Shown here: positions 12,755 to 23,536 of the stretch, piece by piece
Layout of the letters: each line of letters begins with the position of its first letter
How positions within the stretch are numbered: the first letter of the stretch is position 1
Assembly: GCF_022539665.2 (NCBI RefSeq)
Contig: NC_081339.1
Span: 6,004,017-6,068,016, forward strand
Reading direction: 5' to 3'
DNA from: Daphnia carinata
Lineage: Eukaryota; Arthropoda; Branchiopoda; Diplostraca; Daphniidae
DNA length: 64,000 nucleotides
The notes under the pieces: model-generated
Seen by the model: the letters and a program-made list of their open reading frames with translations, nothing else
Told to the model about the DNA's origin: nothing
Database searches by the model: none
Translations under genes and position numbers: made by a program

Positions 12755-13010
12755 ATGGCATATCTGTAGAGGGTTCGGCTACGGTGCGAGAAGTCAGAGG
12801 TTCAAATCCAGAGAAGGGTAAAATTATCATATCATTATTGAAATTGAATATAAAATATCGTATAATTTTACTGACACTTAAAATGTGTAAAAGATGACGT
12901 TTCGCTATACCATTGGTTGGTCTGACCATTCAATTCACAATTGTTATAGCTTGTCTGTAGAGAGTTCGGCTACGGTATCAGAAGATTTGGTTTCAAATCT
13001 ACTGCATTGC
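12755..13010 (+). other. Two tRNA-like B-box fragments
   Basis: Two related blocks (about 12,757-12,823 and 12,945-13,010) share CTGTAGAG.GTTCGGCTACGG followed by GAGGTTCAAATCC or TTGGTTTCAAATCT. GGTTCAAATCC is a good match to the RNA polymerase III B-box. Mirror copies lie near 14,470-14,545 and 14,285-14,345. I cannot fold either into a full cloverleaf. Confidence 0.4.
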
Positions 13011-13124
13011 TAAATTAATATGCAAGCATGCAATACATACATTTACGTTTATTAAATTATATTTATTGAATATGTGTAATAGCTTTGTCTAAAAACCACT
13101 TTCAAAAATTGTTGTTAATTGAAT

Positions 13125-13198
13125 GTAACTCATGGCTCAATGGTAGAGCATCGGCTTCGTAAGTCAAAAGATTAGGGATCGATCCCTAAAAGAGTCCA
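13125..13198 (+). other. tRNA-like sequence (Thr-CGT-like loop)
   Basis: The block reads GTAACTC, then GGCTCAATGGTAGAGC (A-box and D-arm), a loop TTCGTAA (anticodon position CGT), and TTAGGGATCGATCCCTAA in place of the T-arm. The 3' acceptor strand is damaged (GAGTCCAA). Its mirror copy at 14,083-14,156 keeps a perfect 7-bp acceptor stem. The six-base loop GATCGATC region departs from a normal T-loop, so function is doubtful. Confidence 0.45.
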
Positions 13199-13345
13199 AC
13201 CATGAAATAACTGATTCAAATGAACAAAGAATACGATATAGTATTTTCAAAGGTTTCTAAAATTGCTATGCAATAATCCCAAAAGTAGATCCCATGATAT
13301 TAAATGAAATTCTAATCATTGCATAAGATTTCTAATATTCATTTA

Positions 13346-13500
13346 TTAATGGCTACGGTAAAATCCGTTGTAAATTATACAAATTTCTATATACTCAATA
13401 AAGTGTATAGAAATTTGTGTGTACATATCACATTTACTATTGCTACGGTTAAAATCCGTTGTAAATTATAAAAATTTCTATGTACTTAATAATGAGTAAC
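13346..13500 (+). repeat. Two tandem copies of an approximately 92-bp unit
   Basis: GGCTACGGTAAAATCCGTTG followed by TAAATTATACAAATTTCTAT near 13,350 recurs near 13,440 as GCTACGGTTAAAATCCGTTG and a near-identical tail. The unit lies close to the palindrome centre and is not seen on the right side. Confidence 0.7.
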
Positions 13501-13619
13501 ATATCCCATTTATTGAAATTTTTTATCTTTTTCGAGATTACCTTTTGGTAAAATATCCGTTCGCGTGCTTCGCACGAAGTTACCCAACTCGACTGGCCCC
13601 GTGGAATCGTGACACCTGG

Positions 13620-13715
13620 GAAGGTAGGAGGCCTTTGGAATAGGAAACCTGACCTGGGAATCGAACCAGGAACCTTAGTGTTGGGAAGCGGACGCTTTGC
13701 GTTTCTGGCATCTGC
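13620..13715 (-). other. tRNA-like/SINE-like fragment at the palindrome centre
   Basis: On the minus strand the stretch contains AAGGTTCCTGGTTCGATTCC, a perfect B-box (GGTTCGATTCC) within a CCTGG/CCAGG stem, preceded by AAAGCGTCCGCTTCCCAACA. This looks like the anticodon-to-T-arm part of a tRNA-derived repeat. The D-arm is not convincing. It lies at the spacer between the two arms and is the only GC-rich piece there. Confidence 0.45.
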
Positions 13716-14082
13716 CCCCCTATATCCCCCCAGTGGGATCAGGTTTTCTATTGACTTGCGCGCACTGTTACCTTACGTAATTGTTAAAGACTTGAAGTTT
13801 CCTGAAGTGTCACAAGTATCTCAATGGTAGAGCATCGACATAGTTATATGGGATTTGAACCCACCCAATTCAGCTATGTTCGCTGTGCAGAAAGGAAAAT
13901 ATTTAATAGTCTTTGCATTTAGATTGATGAATATATTGCAATATTTGAATCACATGATAGAATTCCGAACATCATGATGGTTTCTGCATTTGGGATTGTT
14001 GCATAGCAATATCAATGTTAGAAACCTTTGATAATATTGTATCGTGTATTTTGTTCAATTGAATCATTTATTTTATGGTATA

Positions 14083-14156
14083 GTAACTCTTTTGGGGATC
14101 GATCCCTAATCATTCGTCTTACGAAGCCGATGCTCTACCATTGAGCCATGAGTTAC
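14083..14156 (-). tRNA. tRNA-like element with intact acceptor stem (anticodon position CGT)
   Basis: On the minus strand GTAACTC at the 5' end pairs perfectly with GAGTTAC at the 3' end (7 bp). Between them are GGCTCAATGGTAGAGC (D-arm, A-box), an anticodon-like arm TCGGC-TTCGTAA-GACGA with one mismatch and U33 present, and a T-arm-like TTAGGGATCGATCC. CGT would be threonine. The T-loop is one base short of the usual GG-TTCGANT-CC layout, so it may be a tRNA pseudogene or a tRNA-derived repeat and not an active tRNA. Confidence 0.4.
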
Positions 14157-14644
14157 ATTCTAACGGCAACCATTTTTGCAAGTCATCTTTAGAAAATCTA
14201 TTACACATATTCAATAAATATAATAATAAACATTAAAGTATTTAACGCATGTTTGCCGATATCTTTAGCAATCCGTACGATTAGAAACCTAGTCTTTTGA
14301 TACCGTAGCCGGACTCTCTATACATAAGCTATAAGACTTGTGAATTCTATGGTCAGACTAACCAATGGTATAGCGAAACGTCATCTTTTCCACAGTTACA
14401 AACATTTAAGTGACAGTAAAAATATATTATACTTTAATTAATTATCGAATTTTTAATTTTGACAATTTTACCCCTTACTGGATGTGAACCTCTGGCATCT
14501 GACATCGTAGCCGGACCCTCAACAGATATGCCATGATACATATTCAAACACTGGTCAGACTGACCAATAGTATATTAAGATTAAAATATTAACTAGACAA
14601 TATGTTCGTGCGTTGACTCAAGGTATAAAACATTGAAAAAGTAA

Positions 14645-14714
14645 GTGACTATAGCTCAATGGTTAAGCATCGGCAAGACACGCCGATGGATAGGGTTCGA
14701 TACCCCATAGTTAC
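14645..14714 (+). tRNA. tRNA-like element (anticodon position GAC), probably pseudogene
   Basis: GTGACTA pairs with TAGTTAC (7 bp, one G-T). The rest follows a cloverleaf: AGCTCAATGGTTAAGCA as D-arm, a perfect TCGGC/GCCGA anticodon stem around AAGACAC, and TAGGG-TTCGATA-CCCCA as T-arm with one mismatch and a good B-box. GAC would be valine, but position 33 is A, not the near-universal U, which argues against a working tRNA. Its mirror copy at 12,575-12,655 has lost the acceptor stem. Confidence 0.4.
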
Positions 14715-16429
14715 TGAAAATTAAGTGGGTGTCAAATTGTATATAGTTGTTGTATGTAATATCAATTGTGTAATTGTCTAAGTTATAATAAATTGTGTGA
14801 AATGGTTGTATAATTGTGTAAATATTGCCTAGTTCAAAATACAGATACTTCAAACTTAAAACATGATTCGGTTCTTCAAAAATTCACGAGGTTAAATCAC
14901 ACGACAAACAATATAAATACACAACATAACAATACAATATAATAATATAAACGAACACACGAGGAAAACTAAATAGTAACAAAAACGTAAATTACTTTTT
15001 TGCAAAACTTTAAGATTTGCAGCCTGGGAATACCTTTACATTAGTAACTGTAATAAACGGTAAAAATAAACTTGTTTATCTTAGAATATAGTAAATTTTA
15101 AATACAACATAGGCAAAATCAAGTTTGTTTTGGATACAACTCAAAAAGGAAAACATAATAAGCATAATACACGTACGTCACCACGAATGTTAAAAAGGGA
15201 AATACAGTTAATGCTGCAGTTTCTGCCCGCTTAATGGCCTCTCTATCACAAAAATAACTCCTTTCACCTCCAGGGCGCATGCAGCCGATTTGTTCTGACA
15301 ATACGTTGACAATGTTTGATCCATTCATCTGTTACACAATGTCCCAATTATTAAATAAATAAAATAAATTGATTTATTTCCATGCTTACTGACAGAAACT
15401 CGTTAGGGCAAAGACATATTTTGCCTTGAGGTTATCGCAGAAAATGAGACTTTGGTTTTGTCCAAACAAACTAACAAAAATTCCCAGTAAAAACCTGTAC
15501 GACAGAATTATGGAAGATGCTACGATTAATTATTAAGCATGTAATACCTGTAGGTGTAGACTGATTGCAATATATAGCCACGAGGAAATGTTCTGACCTG
15601 TTAAAATTTGTCAACAGTTAGTAAACATGGTTAGTTTATTTAAACTGTTGGATTAATGCAAGAAAAAAAAAAAACAGTGTTATAGTTTTCTTACCATACG
15701 TGCAATGTCAAAATAAATGCAATAAACCATTCGTAACTGGATAATCAATCGATATTTCTTCCTACACCTTTCATTATCTATTTCACAAAAAATGGAATTA
15801 TTGTATTTCACCAACCCACAATCTTTCTTGGCTTTTGGATTACAATCATTATTTATCTTACCATTTTTTTCAAATCCATGTTTCATTCTCTCACATTCCA
15901 ATCCACAGTTCATTTGCCAGCTTGGTTATTCTGGTCAGTCTTTAAAAGAAACAAAAAAACATTGATATAGACCAAACATTTTTGTAAATAAATGTATTCA
16001 CTGATACCTTAGTCTTAAACCCATAACACGAAGCTGAATCCAGAGCGTCATGCAATCTTCATTGCATGGTAAACCCAGGTTTTCAGCTGTATGTTTCATA
16101 ATAGTAAACAAACCAAACCTGTATGACAGAATTATATAAAGTGGTACTAAGATAAGTTATTAGGCATATAATACCTGCAGGCATGTGAATGCCGGGTTGT
16201 TGCCCCGTCAAACATTTATCAAATTATCGTATCACGGTGAACAACCCGATAACCCACTATAAATTGTTATTGTTTTATTCTCCACTGTTCCATATTCATA
16301 ACAAAGAAGTAGACACAAATCAAATCAATTGATTTTGTACTGTTTTTATGTTGAAAGCAATTAGTATTAATGAAAATACACCAACTAAACACCAAGTGTG
16401 ATACCGATGCAAGCTGGACTACATAAACT

Positions 16430-18310
16430 AAATACAAACAACCCTAACCTGTACATTATAGCTAACAAAAGCAGTAAAAGAACCACGGTGCAAAGGTGTA
16501 GTGAATTTACGTGCTCATTGAAGTTGAAACCATAACCCACAGTACTTCAATGGAAAATAGTGGTAAGGAAAAGGAATTAAATGTGCCTGATTGAACACAC
16601 AAATAAAAGTATTAAATGTAACCAAATGTCGATTTAACAATACCCACCCGTTTCATCTGCTATTTTCCACCCTTCTTGTGAGCTTGAAGTACTGGGCTAA
16701 ACATCCACAATGCCAGGTATCTCTCCTCTGTAGCCGTCTAAATACATAAGAAGGAAAAATACACAAGATTTAACACTTGAAATTTTAAGGTTAATACCTT
16801 ATAATGGTTGGCGATAATCATAATTGTTCAGTGATGTTCTTCGGTTATGTCGTGAGCCCACTTATCTGCAATACAAAAAAACACATACACAAATGAAATC
16901 GATTAACACTTAAAAATTTTCAAGTTAATACACTGAACCTAATGGCAATTTCTGATGCCTCCTGAACATTCTGGTAAGTAAACTTTACTTGATTCTCCTC
17001 GTTGTCCAGGTGTCCTCTTCGACAGTGTAGTGGATATCCCCTAAGTACATTGAAAAAAACAAAACAATAACGGATACAAATAACAAATAAAGACTTAGAA
17101 AATAAGGTTAATACCTTATAATGGTTGGCGATAATCCTAATTGTCTAGTGATGTTCTTCGGTTATGTCATGAGACCACTTATATGCAATACAAAAAAAAA
17201 CAAATGAAATCGATTAACACTTTAATTTTCAAGTTAATACACTGAACCTGATGACAATTTCTGGTGCCTCCGAACATTCTGGTAAGTAAAGTTTACTTAA
17301 TTCCCCTCATTGTTCAGTGGTTCTCTTCGGTAGTGTAGTGGATCTCCTATTTAAATTGAAAAAAAACAAAAAAACAACAGACACAAATAACAAATAAAGA
17401 TTTTGAAAATGAATAACTTGACGACGTTGACGATAATTTCGAAATGCCCATCAACGATCCTCGGAGTACAGCAATCTCCCTCATTTGTGCTGTCAGCCCT
17501 CTTAAATACACACAAAAACACAAGGTTATATACTAAAACTTTAAAGGTTATTTACCTTTCAAGCCTTGGTGATTATATTTTGATTGCACACACACATTAT
17601 TCAGTGTCCCCCTCGGTCGTGTCGTGGTTCCATCTATATGTATATCAAGAAAACATCAATTCATATCTGAAACTTAATATTTATACCTTGAAGACATTGG
17701 CAGTAAATAATGGTACACCCATGGGCCATCCTAGTTGTTCTTCCTTGGTGGTGCTAAAGACCCTCCTAAAATGACAAAAAGCAAATATGATTAGGTATTT
17801 CAATGTTTAAGGTAAACACCTGACAAATGCTTGGCAATGATCTTGACTGGCGGCGAACCTCGTTGTCCACGGATACTCCTTCGTTAATATCGTTGACCAC
17901 CTACATATATAAAAACCAAAACATCAATTAATACTTAAAATTTTTTAAATTAATAACTTGCAGACCTTGGTGATAAATCTGATTGTTAAGGTAATACTTG
18001 ACAATCTTTGGCAACTTCAGCAGCAATCCCGAGGTCCAGTAATCCTCCTTGGTGGTGTTGCTAGCCCTCCTATACACAGAGTAATACATAGAACATGGAA
18101 AGAAACTTGAAATGTTTTAAATACCTTGCAATTTTGGGCTAGGATCTTGGCAGTGACCCTCACTGTTCACAGGTCCTCTTCAGTAATATAGCCCTACTAG
18201 GTACACAACATTAATTTAAAACATAGCACACAATAAACAGATACTAAATTTGGAAATATATATCTCAAAACCCAGGGCGACATTTCAGTGGCTGCAATGG
18301 TGATCTTTGT
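16430..18310 (-). repeat. Array of exon-like cassettes (right arm)
   Basis: This is the reverse-complement partner of 8,480-10,560, with the same acceptor-like CTAAATACA or CTATATGTA ends, conserved cassette bodies and donor-like ATACCTTG or AATACTTG sites. It contains an internal direct duplication of about 315 bp (16,790-17,105 and 17,105-17,400) that is absent from the left arm. The cassette order mirrors the left arm, so the arms share one origin. Confidence 0.55.
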
Positions 18311-18568
18311 CCAGTGTCCTCTTTGGTCCCAAAGATTGCCCTCGTGATTGCAAGGAAGCAAAAGATAAAGAAGAAATTTTTGAATATTTGAACAGCAACA
18401 AGTTTCAACTTAATTTTAACAGGATCAATTACTCAAGTTACAGTTACATTGGAGAAAAAAAACCTGAAAAAGAAGAAACGTACAATTGTTTGTAGAAAAT
18501 TGGTTTGTGAACGGCGACTACAGTTAAAAATTGGGTAACACAGTGAAAGAAAATGGCTGAGATGGTGT

Positions 18569-18678
18569 TGTGCCAAAGTAACGAAGTGAGGTGGGCTACG
18601 CTTACGCCTTACTTAAAGTAACCTGTGCCAAAGTAACGAAGTGAGGTGGGCTACGCTTACGCCTTACTTAAAGTAACT
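18569..18678 (+). repeat. Tandem duplication, 55-bp period
   Basis: TGTGCCAAAGTAACGAAGTG, followed by a shared tail ending ACTTAAAGTAAC, occurs twice, starting at 18,569 and 18,624, with near-perfect identity. The left arm (near 8,205-8,265) has a single copy, so the duplication is recent and arm-specific. Confidence 0.9.
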
Positions 18679-20189
18679 TAACTCTTAACTTTAAACCTAC
18701 CTATCCTTAACTTTATCTACATTTATCTATTTAATTTAGACTTAACCAAACCAGTGCAGAGGCTACACCATGTGCTGATGCAGTGCCTAATTGATGAATC
18801 TACAATTAGTGAAAGCTAAGAGCACGTGCGAAAGTTCTAAGAATAATTAGACGAGGAGTGCAAGCAACAAATCTACACAAGTGCACCGCGTGCAGGTGAA
18901 AGAGCTACTGAGCTGCTAGATTCTTTTTCTCTTCCTCTCCCCCCTCCTTTTTTGTGAATGTCCGAGGTTCTTCATCTGTTTTAGGCCCTTAGAATAAAAA
19001 AAAAGTAACAAAAGAAAATCAAAGTAACGTAGGATAAATCGATGGGGAATGGCTATAACCTCGGGCTCACCTGGACATAAAAATTTGCCCTTCAACCTAT
19101 CGACCTTCAGAATTACGTCAGGTAAGTTGAATTAATGCTAACATGCTTCATTTTCTTCTATAATTGTAGAAAGTAAGAAAATATTAACTTCGATTAAGTT
19201 AGCTCTAAATCTATGTTAGCAAAGTAATTTTGAATAATTCAATCTGTTACCACTAGTATTTAAATGACTATTTTTCAGTCCTTTTGCGAGTAGATGCTGC
19301 AGTGTTTACTCTGGCTGCCTTCAAACTGCATCAAATGAGTAATTGAAAATTGTTAAGTACCACTAATTATTGAAATCATTTATAGTACAATACTGTATTC
19401 ACTGTGTCTGCTAGATTTTATTATTGCTGGTGCTCATCCCGAAATCATGTACGTTATTTCACACTACTGACCTGCTATTCCTGAATGTAAATAGTAATTA
19501 TTAGGTATCGACATTCGTATCAATACAGCTGTAAAAAGTATATGTAATTCTTTTACTTGCAACACATTATTAAAAGATCTATTCTGTGTGCTACAATTCC
19601 AGTGTATCTACTTGATATTTCAACATGTTCCGATGCTGAGTAAGTATTATATCATCTGTTGGTATGCTAACCTTAAATCTGATCACTGAAAGCCCTATGC
19701 TTTAAAAGTCTTCGCTGATGTGTTTTAATATTTGATCACTCTGCGTTAAAATAATGTTATTATAACAAAATTCCTTCTCAATTAATAGACTAGATAAATG
19801 ATTAACAAAACATACAATTACCCAGAGATAAGTATCTTTGTCCACCACCAGGCAGATGTTCTGTCACTACAATTCTATTGAAAGACTCCCAACGAGCAAT
19901 CAAATGTCTTTGTAACTCTGGTGACCAACAATACAAACAATGGTCAATAAATAAAATATAAATATAATAATAAGTTATACAGAAAAATAATTAAAATATA
20001 ATTACCCAACAATAATTTTCGGATAAAACTAGACAATGACAGTAACAACATTGCAATATTTCCTATCAAATTCAAGATTTATAATAATAACAATGAAAAG
20101 GTCTCCACCTACATTTCTATCAAATCCTGTTGGAAGATTGGGCATCTATATTAACATGAAGAAAACTATAGATCTTGTTATTCATTGTG

Positions 20190-21130
20190 TCTAGTTACGA
20201 ATTTAAAACAGACCTGTGTTTCTGAAGTAATGTTATGCTAAGGCAAATTATTCTGAGCACTGAAAAACAATGATCGTTGAAAGGCTGCTGCGACAAGTGT
20301 TTGTAATTCTGGTCAACCTGTAATAAAACATAACAATTTACTTATAATAATACAATTAATTATAGAACTGAATATATAGAATAAATAAAACTAGATATAG
20401 CATGCCAAATGTCCTAACACTACAATTCCAATATTTCATGTCCCAGCTACATTCAGCAACTAATAAGACTATTTTTAATAAAATGTAACGGGATTGTATA
20501 AAAGAATGACTCTCCTGCCCTACAACCACCATTCTTTACACATCCCTACAACTATCTAAAAATGAAAAAAAATCTCAATTGAAAATGATATGAAGTTTTA
20601 ACAAAACAAAATGGTTACTTATATAGTTACTTCACCATCACCACTCACTCAAAAAATTGTCTCCACCTCCACAATTCGATCAAAACCTGTTGTAAGACCG
20701 GGCATCCATAATGACACGTAGCAAACTATAGATTTACTGACCATATTGATGTTCGTTGCATCTAGTGAAGAATTTGAAACAAGCCTGTGCTTTAGTTCTT
20801 TTTTTCTTCACAATTTTCTTCTCTTGGCTTAGCTTGTTTTCAGAATTCTCATTCAACGGTATGCATCTGTTTGAATGCTGCAATGAGATTATTACAATAA
20901 AGATTTTCTTGGGCTCCCAAGTATTTCTGTTGTTTGAAACACCAATCCCTATCAGCAAATACCAAACTACACCATGCTTCTCCTAATATATTTCAGATTC
21001 ATTATAATCACAAGATGGTCAATTTATATTAACATACTATATTAAGATAAATGTTCATACTAAGCTCAGACCGAGTACTTCCCAACAATGTATTCTTCAT
21101 CATCCATGTCACTGAGTGGAGATGAAGCTG
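20190..21130 (-). pseudogene. HP1-like chromodomain pseudogene (right inner copy)
   Basis: Read on the minus strand, SSPLSDMDDEEYIVGK (about 21,075-21,125) is followed after about 100 bp by EKHGVVWYLLIGIGVSNNRN then TWEPKKIFIVIISLQHSN, and a lysine/glutamate-rich tail SENKLSQEKKIVKK. This is the best-preserved chromodomain core of the three copies: acidic N-cap, EEY, WYLL, NTWEP. The expected donor after EEYIVGK is lost (a TGA follows VGKYSV), so I regard it as broken. Downstream blocks toward 20,200 match the chromoshadow side of the other copies. HP1 proteins bind methylated histone H3 lysine 9; that role is family knowledge. Confidence 0.6.
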
Positions 21131-21579
21131 TTAGAATCAATTAGTCTGAATAAAAGAAAATACAATCAAATTTAAACATTAACAATTTAGTTGTAAATGT
21201 CAACTACTGGAATCGTTAATGAAGCCCAATTTCTCCATTAGGCGCCCTTTGGTATAACAAGGCCTTTTAAAGTTCACGTAGTAAAGATGTCGGACAAAAT
21301 TCTTCTGATTTAGGGACTACCATTTGCAGTTATCTTAAAAAAATTTACAAAACTGCAAGTTCACTCAGCAAGACACTGACTAAAAAATTACACAATGCAT
21401 ATTAAATTTTCCCTACCTACTGCTGCCAAAAAAATGGTTGTTGAAGATTGAAGTGACATCATTTCCATTTCCGAGCCATTTTCTTGCAAACCGTGAAACA
21501 AAAAGGTTTGTACCGTGATTTAACATCCTTATTTTTCTGTCACAATTTCACTTGACATAATTCATTACAAGCTGTATTA

Positions 21580-21800
21580 TTGAACACTAGATGGCGTACC
21601 ATTTACCTCACTTCCGCCACTAGATGGCGTGCCATTTACCTCACGTTTCTCCTACTAGATGGCGTGCTATTTACCTCATCTTCCCCGTTAGATGCCAGTG
21701 TTTGGCGTACAATTTATCACTTTTCCCCCGTTAGATGTCATTGCTTGGCGTAAAACTTACCTCACTTTTCATCCGCTAGATGTCACTGTTTGGCGCCCAA
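21580..21800 (+). repeat. Tandem CTCF-like motif array, right arm
   Basis: Units spaced about 31-45 bp contain CACTAGATGGCGT (21,588), CCACTAGATGGCGT (21,619) and TACTAGATGGCGT (21,652). Decayed units carry GTTAGATGCCAG, GTTAGATGTCA and CGCTAGATGTCAC out to 21,785. The plus-strand core fits the CTCF consensus CCASYAGRKGGC. The matching left-arm array points the other way, as expected for the inverted repeat. Confidence 0.5.
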
Positions 21801-21889
21801 CTTGTGATATTCTCTAAAGTTTAGAAAAAAAAAGAACACAATGACTCAGCGTGAAAGGAATTACTTCAAAAACAAAGTTATCTTAACCT

Positions 21890-22870
21890 TCCCTTTCAAA
21901 CTGACTTATGAATTTAAAACAGACCCGTGCTTCCGAAGTAATGTTATGCTAAGCCAAATTAATCTGAGCACTGAATGACTGCTGCGACAATGTGTTTGTA
22001 ATTCTGGTCAGCCTGTAATAAAACATAATACTATTATAATAATACCACTAAATATAGAATTGAATATATAGAATATCAATAAAACTAGGCATAGCATGCC
22101 AAATGTCCTGACACTACCATTCCAATATTTCATGTCCCAGCTACATTCAACAGCTAAAAAGACTATTTATAATAAAAATGGAACGGGATTGTATAAAAGA
22201 ATGACTCTCCTGCCCTACAACCACCATCCTTTACACATCTCTACAACTATCTAAAAACAAAAGAAAAATCTCGCTTGAAAAGGATATGGTGAAGTTTTAA
22301 CAAAACAAAATGGTTACCTATATAGTTTCTTCAACGTCATCGCTCACTCCAAAAATTGTGTCCACCTCTACATTCGATGAAATCCTGTTGTAAGACTGCG
22401 TATCCATAATGACATGTAGAAAACTATAGATTTACTGATCATATTGATGTTCATTGCGTCAAGTTAAGAATTTGAAACAAACCTGTGCTTTAGTTCTTCT
22501 TTCTTCACAATTTTCTTCTCTTGGCTTAGCTTGTTTTCGGGATTCTCATTCAACGGTAGACATCTGCTTTCGAATGCTGCGATGAAATTATTACAATAAA
22601 GATATTCTTGGGCTCCCAAGTATTTCCGTTGTTTGAAACACCAATCCCTATCAGCTTATACCCAACTTCACCTTCTTCTCATAATAAGATATTTCAGATT
22701 CAGTTATAATCACAAGACGGTCAATTTATATTAACATACTATATTTAGATATATTTCCATACTAACCTCAGACCGAGAATTTACCAACAATGTATTCTTC
22801 ATCCTCCCTGTCACTGAGCGGAGATGAAGCCTGATTTGACACCTTTTTTCCTTCATTGTTTCAGGCATGG
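21890..22870 (-). pseudogene. HP1-like pseudogene (right outer copy)
   Basis: On the minus strand the block gives SSPLSDREDEEYIVGK (about 22,790-22,850), a damaged chromodomain core still showing GIGVSNNGNTWEPK, the tail NENPENKLSQEKKIVKKEEL, and a chromoshadow-like VEVDTIFGVSDDVEETI (about 22,325-22,375). Indels before the WYLL position break the frame. It is a direct-repeat sister of 20,190-21,130, about 1.7 kb away. Confidence 0.55.
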
Positions 22871-23029
22871 CAAAAAACACTTTGATTAGGAAGGCTATGT
22901 TACCTTCTTACCTCTTGCCTAAGAGTTTTGCGCCCAAATGAAGAAAGGCTTTTCTTTCTTGTAACTTAAGCGCCAGAAAATGCCTCATGCTATGTTCACA
23001 TACTTTTCCAAATACGTCGTAATGCGAAA

Positions 23030-23480
23030 CGAAAGCAGTAGCCGGCAACCCGGCACTAAACACCTGATTGGCTGTGATCCGGGGTCACCACCTCCTCCAT
23101 GCCTGGAATGGGCCAATCACGGGATGACAGAGACATTTTATAAACCGGGGCAGTGGCAGGGCACGGTTGCTGGGTCACACCGATAACCCTATCATCATTT
23201 TAGAAGATGGCGGGTTCAATGAAACCACATTATTAAAAAAAAAAGCCTTCGATGATCAGCTAGAAAAATGATTGCACTTTCGTAAACATTCCACCGATTG
23301 CAATTGGGTTACGTACACCGACATACAACACGAACAAAACCAGATACAACACAACCAGTAACGCATAACCCGCATAAGAAGCCCCGAAAACATAAACCAC
23401 CCCACCTGATCACCCCGAGAATCGACCCGATCACCCAGAAAATCGACCCGATCCACGTGGGGCATATTCCAAGTATATTC
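23030..23480 (+). repeat. Dispersed repeats (copy 2 of the 5,085 and 10,920 families)
   Basis: Positions 23,030-23,125 match 5,085-5,160 in inverse orientation. Positions 23,330-23,460 match 10,920-11,060 directly, with repeated CGACCCGATC words. The short open frames that cross this stretch on both strands follow the repeat and have no recognisable domain, so none is annotated. Confidence 0.5.
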
Positions 23481-23536
23481 TGTCCTGTACAAGACATTGT
23501 GTAAGAAGAAAACAAAAATAGCATCCATTAAATTTC

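Larger units (their letters stand above)
1..22870. repeat. Giant imperfect inverted repeat (palindrome), centre near 13,650
   Basis: Many segments of the left half recur in reverse complement on the right half in mirrored order. Examples are 1,480-2,060 with 21,200-21,800; 5,800-6,830 with 20,070-21,130; 8,200-10,560 with 16,430-18,600; 9,960-10,090 with 16,430-16,560; 12,590-12,720 with 14,560-14,715; and 13,125-13,198 with 14,083-14,156. Midpoints of matched pairs drift from about 11,600 to 13,650, so insertions, deletions and duplications have accumulated since the arms formed. The right arm also carries a direct duplication of about 1.7 kb (20,190-21,130 resembles 21,890-22,870). No long open frame was found. 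Arm identity was judged by eye and not computed. The true left end may lie outside the window. Confidence 0.8.

Noticed and set aside
12575-14715. Calling these blocks active tRNA genes or a CRISPR-like array
   Set aside because: Irregular T-loops, a missing U33 and decayed mirror copies argue against active tRNAs; there are no regularly spaced identical repeats with unique spacers.
17403-17774. 123-codon frame on the plus strand in the right arm
   Set aside because: It crosses several cassette units antisense to their splice-like signals and has no domain or conserved counterpart on the left arm.
18307-18495. Charged 62-codon frame on the plus strand
   Set aside because: It is antisense to the left-arm-type unit near 8,400-8,560 and is not maintained in the mirrored copy.
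23256-23528. Overlapping frames on both strands, one hydrophobic and one His/Pro/Thr-rich
   Set aside because: They follow the CCCGATC-type dispersed repeat shared with 10,920-11,060 and show no gene-like features.
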